Source: Blastocatellia bacterium (GTDB lineage: Bacteria > Acidobacteriota > Blastocatellia > Pyrinomonadales > Pyrinomonadaceae). Taken from it: a stretch of DNA of 64,000 nucleotides. The position numbers and the translations under genes were made by a program. The notes below the pieces were generated by a model, which made no database searches, was not told the DNA's origin, and saw only the letters and a program-made list of their open reading frames with translations. The stretch lies in NCBI GenBank assembly GCA_003168335.1, contig PMSM01000014.1:124001-188000 (forward strand), given 5' to 3'. Positions 60,354 through 64,000 of the stretch are shown here, piece by piece (within the stretch, counting starts at the first letter, position 1; every line of letters starts with the position of its first letter).

Positions 60354-61127
60354 TTAAATCACTCGCGCTTCAGTGTGCAGCTTTTCTGCCAACTCAACCG
60401 CACCCCGCTTGGCGTCTCCACCACCGAGGAACTGCGTCTGCTTTGACTTCTGCGGCAGATAAAGCTTTTCAATTCGCTGCTGCGACGGTTGACTCACAAT
60501 CGCAGCGTCGGGCGTAACTTCTTTTATCTCTTTCTTCTTGGCGGCCATGATGCCCTTCAGGGTCGCATAACGAATCTGGCTGATGCCTGACTGGATTGTG
60601 AGCAGTGCGGGCTTGGGCATCGTGTACCATTGATACCAGCCGCTTTCGAGTTCACGTTTGACGCGTAGTTGATCGCCGGTCGCCTCAACCTCGATCACGA
60701 TGGTCGCATGGGGTAGGCCGAGAATCTCTGCGAGTATCACGCCCGTCTGCCCATAGCCATAGTCATCCGATTGCAGACCGGTCATGATCAAGTCGGCTTG
60801 CTCTTCGCGAATGGCTTCAGCCAGCACGCTGGCGCCGGCAAACGGTGAAAGATGAACGACGTTGTCACCGAGCACATGGATGGCGCGGTCCGCGCCGCGG
60901 GCCAGCGCATCCTTGATCACGCTCTTCGCGCGTTGCGGCCCCATCGAGCAAACAACGACTTCGCCGCCGACCTTCTCCTTAATCCGGAGAGCTTCTTCCA
61001 GGGCGTAGCCGTCCGACTCGTTCACTTCAAACGAAAGGTCGGCCTCTTCAATCCAGGTTGCATCTTTATTGATTCGCAGGATCGCGTCTTTGTTGGCAAC
61101 CTGCTTCATTAAGACAAGTATCTTCAT
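60354..61127 (-). CDS. etfB: Electron transfer flavoprotein, beta subunit
   Basis: AMP-binding partner of EtfA. 257 residues: 'MKILVLMKQVANKDAILRIN', 'NESDGYALEEALRIKEKVGG', 'LIMTGLQSDDYGYGQTGVIL' and the recognition part 'LTIQSGISQIRYATLKGIMA'. Complete. The product should pair with EtfA for fatty acid or amino acid oxidation; its position next to fatty acid synthesis genes is of interest since the two pathways run in opposite directions. Confidence 0.96.
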   Translation of the reverse strand: MKILVLMKQVANKDAILRINKDATWIEEADLSFEVNESDGYALEEALRIKEKVGGEVVVCSMGPQRAKSVIKDALARGADRAIHVLGDNVVHLSPFAGASVLAEAIREEQADLIMTGLQSDDYGYGQTGVILAEILGLPHATIVIEVEATGDQLRVKRELESGWYQWYTMPKPALLTIQSGISQIRYATLKGIMAAKKKEIKEVTPDAAIVSQPSQQRIEKLYLPQKSKQTQFLGGGDAKRGAVELAEKLHTEARVI

Positions 61128-61143
61128 ATTAAACTAGGCACCT

Positions 61144-61209
61144 GTTTAGAGGCGGGCTACTGCCCGCCAAATTCCTACGCGATCGGCGGGCGGTAGCCCG
61201 CCGCTAAAC
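61144..61209. repeat. Paired inverted repeat, family B
   Basis: Arms 61144-61168 and 61185-61209, identical to those at 8547-8630 although the spacer differs. It lies in the fabF-etfB gap. Confidence 0.92.
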
Positions 61210-61221
61210 ATCGCACTGTTC

Positions 61222-62463
61222 TTACTCTTCGTATCTCTTGAACAACAACGCTGCGTTCGTGCCGCCGAACCCGAAGCTGTTCGACAGCGCATATTGCACG
61301 TGGGCTTCGCGAGCTTTGTTCGGAATGTAATCGAGATCGCAATCCGGATCAGGCGTGACGTAGTTGATAGTCGGCAGCAGAATATTGCGATGAATAGAGA
61401 GGACTGAAAACACGCCTTCGACGCCACCCGCCGCGCCCAGCAAATGGCCGGTCATCGATTTCGTTGAACTAATCGGCACTTTGTAAGCGTGCTCACCGAA
61501 AGTCTTCTTGATCGCCATCGTTTCAAACTTGTCGTTATATGGCGTGGACGTTCCGTGCGCGTTGATATAGCCAACTTCTTCAGGCTGCACCTTCGCGTCG
61601 TTCAGGGCTCTCTGCATGACCCGGACGGCGCCTGATCCGCTGGCGTCGGGCATGGTGATATGGAACGCATCGCCGGACATGCCATAGCCTACTACCTCGG
61701 CATAAATTTCGGCGCCTCGACGTCGGGCAAACTCCAACTCTTCCAGAATCAGAATGCCGGCGCCTTCGCCGATCACAAAACCGTCGCGGGTCAATTCAAA
61801 AGGCCGAGAGGCGTGGACGGGATCATCATTGCGCGTCGAAAGGGCGCGCAGTGCCGCAAACCCGGCGACACTCATCGGGGTAATGGCCGACTCAGCCCCG
61901 CCGCAAATCATCGCGTCGGCATCGCCGCGCTGAATGATCTTGAAGCTGTCACCGATGGCGTGCGCTCCTGCTGAGCAGGCAGTGGCAGTTGCTGAATTCG
62001 GGCCCTTGGCGTTGTGCCGGATTGAAACTTGTCCGGAAGCGAGGTTGACGATTGCCGACGGAATGAAAAAAGGCGAGACGCGGCTCGGGCCGTCTTTCAG
62101 GAGCTTTTCATGCTCGCGTTCAATGGCCCAGAAGTCACCGATGCCGCTGCTGATGTAAGTGCCAACGTTTTCCGCAATGCTGTCATCGATCTTCAGACCA
62201 CTGCCGCGAACCGCCTCATCAGAGGCAGCGATGGCGTAGTGAATGAAAGCGCCCATCTTGCGCGCTTCCTTCTTCTCGATGTAGTCCAGCGGATCGAAAT
62301 TCTTTACTTCGCATGCGAACCGGGCCGCAAATCTGGCAGCATCGAACTTCTTGATGTAATCCGCACCGCTTTGACCTTCCAACAATGCGGACCAGGTGGT
62401 CTCGAGCGTATTGCCTACAGGCGTAACCAGACCGAGACCCGTAACGACGACGCGACGATTCAA
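61222..62463 (-). CDS. fabF: Beta-ketoacyl-ACP synthase II
   Basis: Elongating condensing enzyme of type II fatty acid synthesis; decarboxylates malonyl-ACP and adds two carbons to the acyl chain. 413 residues with catalytic Cys in 'ATACSAGAHAIGD', His in 'INAHGTSTPYND' and 'SMTGHLLGAAG', and Lys in 'ISSTKS'. Start 'MNRRVVVTGLGLVTPVG' is the standard form. It follows acpP after 84 bp. Confidence 0.97.
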   Translation of the reverse strand: MNRRVVVTGLGLVTPVGNTLETTWSALLEGQSGADYIKKFDAARFAARFACEVKNFDPLDYIEKKEARKMGAFIHYAIAASDEAVRGSGLKIDDSIAENVGTYISSGIGDFWAIEREHEKLLKDGPSRVSPFFIPSAIVNLASGQVSIRHNAKGPNSATATACSAGAHAIGDSFKIIQRGDADAMICGGAESAITPMSVAGFAALRALSTRNDDPVHASRPFELTRDGFVIGEGAGILILEELEFARRRGAEIYAEVVGYGMSGDAFHITMPDASGSGAVRVMQRALNDAKVQPEEVGYINAHGTSTPYNDKFETMAIKKTFGEHAYKVPISSTKSMTGHLLGAAGGVEGVFSVLSIHRNILLPTINYVTPDPDCDLDYIPNKAREAHVQYALSNSFGFGGTNAALLFKRYEE

Positions 62464-62547
62464 AGTTCAGGACTCCTTCCATGACCGGCTTAACCAGTTT
62501 ACTGGCGAGCCAGGTGTCTTGCCCGGTCCACCATCACGAGTTACCGG

Positions 62548-62793
62548 TCACTTCGCCTTGTGCTGATCGATATAGTTATACGCGTCGCGCACGCTTTGAA
62601 TCTTTTCCGCGTCCTCGTCCGGAATTTCGATGCCGAACTCTTCCTCAAAACGCATAACCAGCTCGACTGTATCGAGCGAGTCGGCGCCAAGATCATCGAT
62701 GAACCGGGCATTAGGTGTAACTTCATTTTCGTCGACGCCAAGCTCGTCTACGATGATCTGTTTTACTTTTTGCTCAATCTCTGGATCGGGCAT
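62548..62793 (-). CDS. acpP: Acyl carrier protein
   Basis: Carries the growing acyl chain on a 4'-phosphopantetheine arm. 81 residues with the attachment Ser in '[20 protein letters not shown]' and the usual '[10 protein letters not shown]' before it. Very acidic, four-helix form. Located between fabD (with a nested repeat in the gap) and fabF. Confidence 0.97.
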   Translation of the reverse strand: MPDPEIEQKVKQIIVDELGVDENEVTPNARFIDDLGADSLDTVELVMRFEEEFGIEIPDEDAEKIQSVRDAYNYIDQHKAK

Positions 62794-62817
62794 TTCGTTT
62801 TTGCTCCTCTTTGTAAA

Positions 62818-62941
62818 TGTCCGACAAACTCTGGTTTGTCGATGTTAATTGGGGCCCAGACTTTCGGTCTTTGATCCCGCATTGCCGGCACAGACCGAAA
62901 AGTCTGGGCCACTCTGACGACAAACTAAAGTTTGCCGGACA
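62818..62941. repeat. Nested repeat: family E pair inside a family A pair
   Basis: Outer family A arms 62818-62841 and 62918-62941; inner arms 62853-62870 and 62892-62910 (GGCCCAGACTTTCGGTCT and complement, related to the element at 3911). It fills the fabD-acpP gap, where fabG is often found. Confidence 0.88.
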
Positions 62942-62945
62942 AGCT

Positions 62946-63917
62946 TTACCCGGAAACGCCGAACGCCTCGCGTGTAACGCACAGACTAGCCTTATCCTCG
63001 ACGTTCACGCAACGCAGGCTGCGATCAATCTGGCGCACCAACCCACTTAGAACTTTTCCGGGACCAATCTCAACCAAGCTTTGTACACCCTGACTGATCA
63101 AAAATTCAACTGATTCAAGCCAGCGAACCGGCTGGGATACCTGTCGCACAAGCGCATCGCGTGCCTCTGCGCCGCTGCTGATAGCCCTGGCGTCGACGTT
63201 GGTTACGATCGGCGCCCCGACATCCTGGAACGGAATTTCGTCCAAATCAACGGCCAAACGCTCCTGCGCCGGCTGCATCAGGGCGCAATGAAATGGTGCG
63301 CTCACGTTCAGTTTCATCGCCCGCTTCGCCCCTCGGTCTTTCAAGAGCGCAATCGCGCGATCGATCGCGGCGGTGTCTCCGGCTATCACCACCTGATTCG
63401 GCGAATTAATGTTAGCCGCGCTACAAACCTGGCCCTCGGCTGCCTCGGCACATGCGCCTATGATCAGATCCAGGTCAGCACCGAGAATCGCGGCCATCGC
63501 TCCGACACCTACAGGTACAGCCTCCTGCATATAACGGCCGCGCGCGCGCACCGTCTTAACCGCGTCACTGAATGAAAGCGAACCGGCGGCGACCAGCGCT
63601 GAATATTCGCCGAGACTGTGGCCGGCAACAAAATCGGGTTTGGGAAAGCCTTCCCGTTCCATCACCCGCAACGCCGCGATCGAAACCGTCAAGATCGCAG
63701 GCTGGGTATTCTCAGTCAATTCCAACTGGTCTGACGGGCCGTTGAAGCATAGTTTCGAGAGCGCAAAGCCAAGCGCTGTGTCCGCTTCTTCAAAGATCTG
63801 TCTGGCTGCCGGAAACTCTTCCGCTAAATCTCTTCCCATGCCCGCATACTGCGAGCCCTGGCCGGGAAACAAAAAAGCAATAGGTCCAATTGGTCGAATA
63901 GGTCCTATATCCTTCAT
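62946..63917 (-). CDS. fabD: Malonyl-CoA:ACP transacylase
   Basis: Moves malonyl from CoA to ACP, supplying extender units. 323 residues from the ATG at 63917, which overlaps the fabH stop (TGATG); the open frame upstream would run into fabH. 'AFLFPGQGSQYAGMGRDLAE', the nucleophile elbow 'VAGHSLGEYSALV' and 'NVSAPFHCALM' (His) are intact. Confidence 0.97.
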   Translation of the reverse strand: MKDIGPIRPIGPIAFLFPGQGSQYAGMGRDLAEEFPAARQIFEEADTALGFALSKLCFNGPSDQLELTENTQPAILTVSIAALRVMEREGFPKPDFVAGHSLGEYSALVAAGSLSFSDAVKTVRARGRYMQEAVPVGVGAMAAILGADLDLIIGACAEAAEGQVCSAANINSPNQVVIAGDTAAIDRAIALLKDRGAKRAMKLNVSAPFHCALMQPAQERLAVDLDEIPFQDVGAPIVTNVDARAISSGAEARDALVRQVSQPVRWLESVEFLISQGVQSLVEIGPGKVLSGLVRQIDRSLRCVNVEDKASLCVTREAFGVSG

Positions 63918-64000
63918 CACCAGCGGACTACTACTCCACCCCACGTAACGCCACCGCCGAACGACGCCATCAAGATCACGTCACCCTTCTGAACCCGGCC
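63917..64000 (-). CDS. fabH: Beta-ketoacyl-ACP synthase III, C-terminal end only
   Basis: The last 27 codons of a gene entering from the right edge. 'QKGDVILMASFGGGVTWGG' followed by 'VVVRW' is the conserved C-terminus of FabH (KAS III), which starts fatty acid synthesis from acetyl-CoA and malonyl-ACP. Its TGA overlaps the fabD ATG by one base, as in many fabH-fabD pairs. The active site lies outside the window. Confidence 0.9.
   Translation of the reverse strand, partial: GRVQKGDVILMASFGGGVTWGGVVVRW

Noticed and set aside
7778-62941. CRISPR array or insertion-sequence ends
   Set aside because: The repeats are scattered inverted pairs with no regular spacers, and no transposase or cas gene is present in the window.
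1-64000. tRNA or rRNA genes
   Set aside because: I scanned the gaps for cloverleaf-like stems with CCA-type ends and T-loop consensus and for rRNA conserved stretches, and saw none; a covariance-model search would settle it.

Overview
The window looks like a chromosomal segment of an Acidobacteriota, most likely class Blastocatellia (Pyrinomonadaceae-like). This is inferred from the moderately high GC, the mix of housekeeping and signalling genes, and the many short paired inverted repeats in gene gaps; no rRNA gene is present to prove it. About 54 protein genes are supported. I see no tRNA or rRNA gene, CRISPR array, transposase, prophage or replication origin.

Layout. 1-4640: exopolysaccharide export and control (tyrosine autokinase running off the left edge, Wza-like protein, small unknown protein, LuxR-type regulator). 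4950-24170: housekeeping genes (mutS, polyprenyl synthase, yajQ, tatD, metG, M28 peptidase, folE, sirtuin, argS, aroF, SpoU methyltransferase) with a few small regulatory or unknown genes. 24450-33040: a same-strand signalling and cell-wall block: FHA protein, class B penicillin-binding protein, FtsW/RodA, PP2C phosphatase, Ser/Thr kinase, second FHA protein. It resembles in content the actinobacterial fhaA-pstP-rodA-pbpA-pknB cluster, but the kinase carries an SH3-like rather than a PASTA sensor. 33048-35400: a DUF433/DUF5615 toxin-antitoxin pair with a frameshifted toxin gene, then GAF-HD-GYP and STAS proteins. 35449-42714: surface glycan genes (two polytopic membrane proteins, GT2, epimerase, DegT aminotransferase, methyltransferase). 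42859-46820: a coupled pair, PocR-GAF-GGDEF diguanylate cyclase and a degenerate-ATPase/RsbW-like fusion. 47013-53649: a complete Opp/Dpp peptide importer whose OppF-type ATPase has two membrane helices inserted in its ABC domain, plus a coupled 60-residue membrane protein. 53825-59110: coaE, folD, a CusF-SCO fusion and an M13 peptidase. 59215-64000: etfA, etfB, fabF, acpP, fabD, fabH (partial), all on the minus strand.

The most striking property is the repeat load: about 20 paired inverted elements of at least six families in 64 kb, nearly all in gene gaps. Some are nested, some supply the last codons and stop of a gene (luxR-type, tatD), and related sequence lies in frame inside metG and perhaps argS. 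No transposase is present, so any mobilising enzyme would act in trans. The best candidates for new biology are the membrane-anchored OppF-type ATPase, the PocR-GGDEF/dead-ATPase-RsbW pair, and this repeat system.
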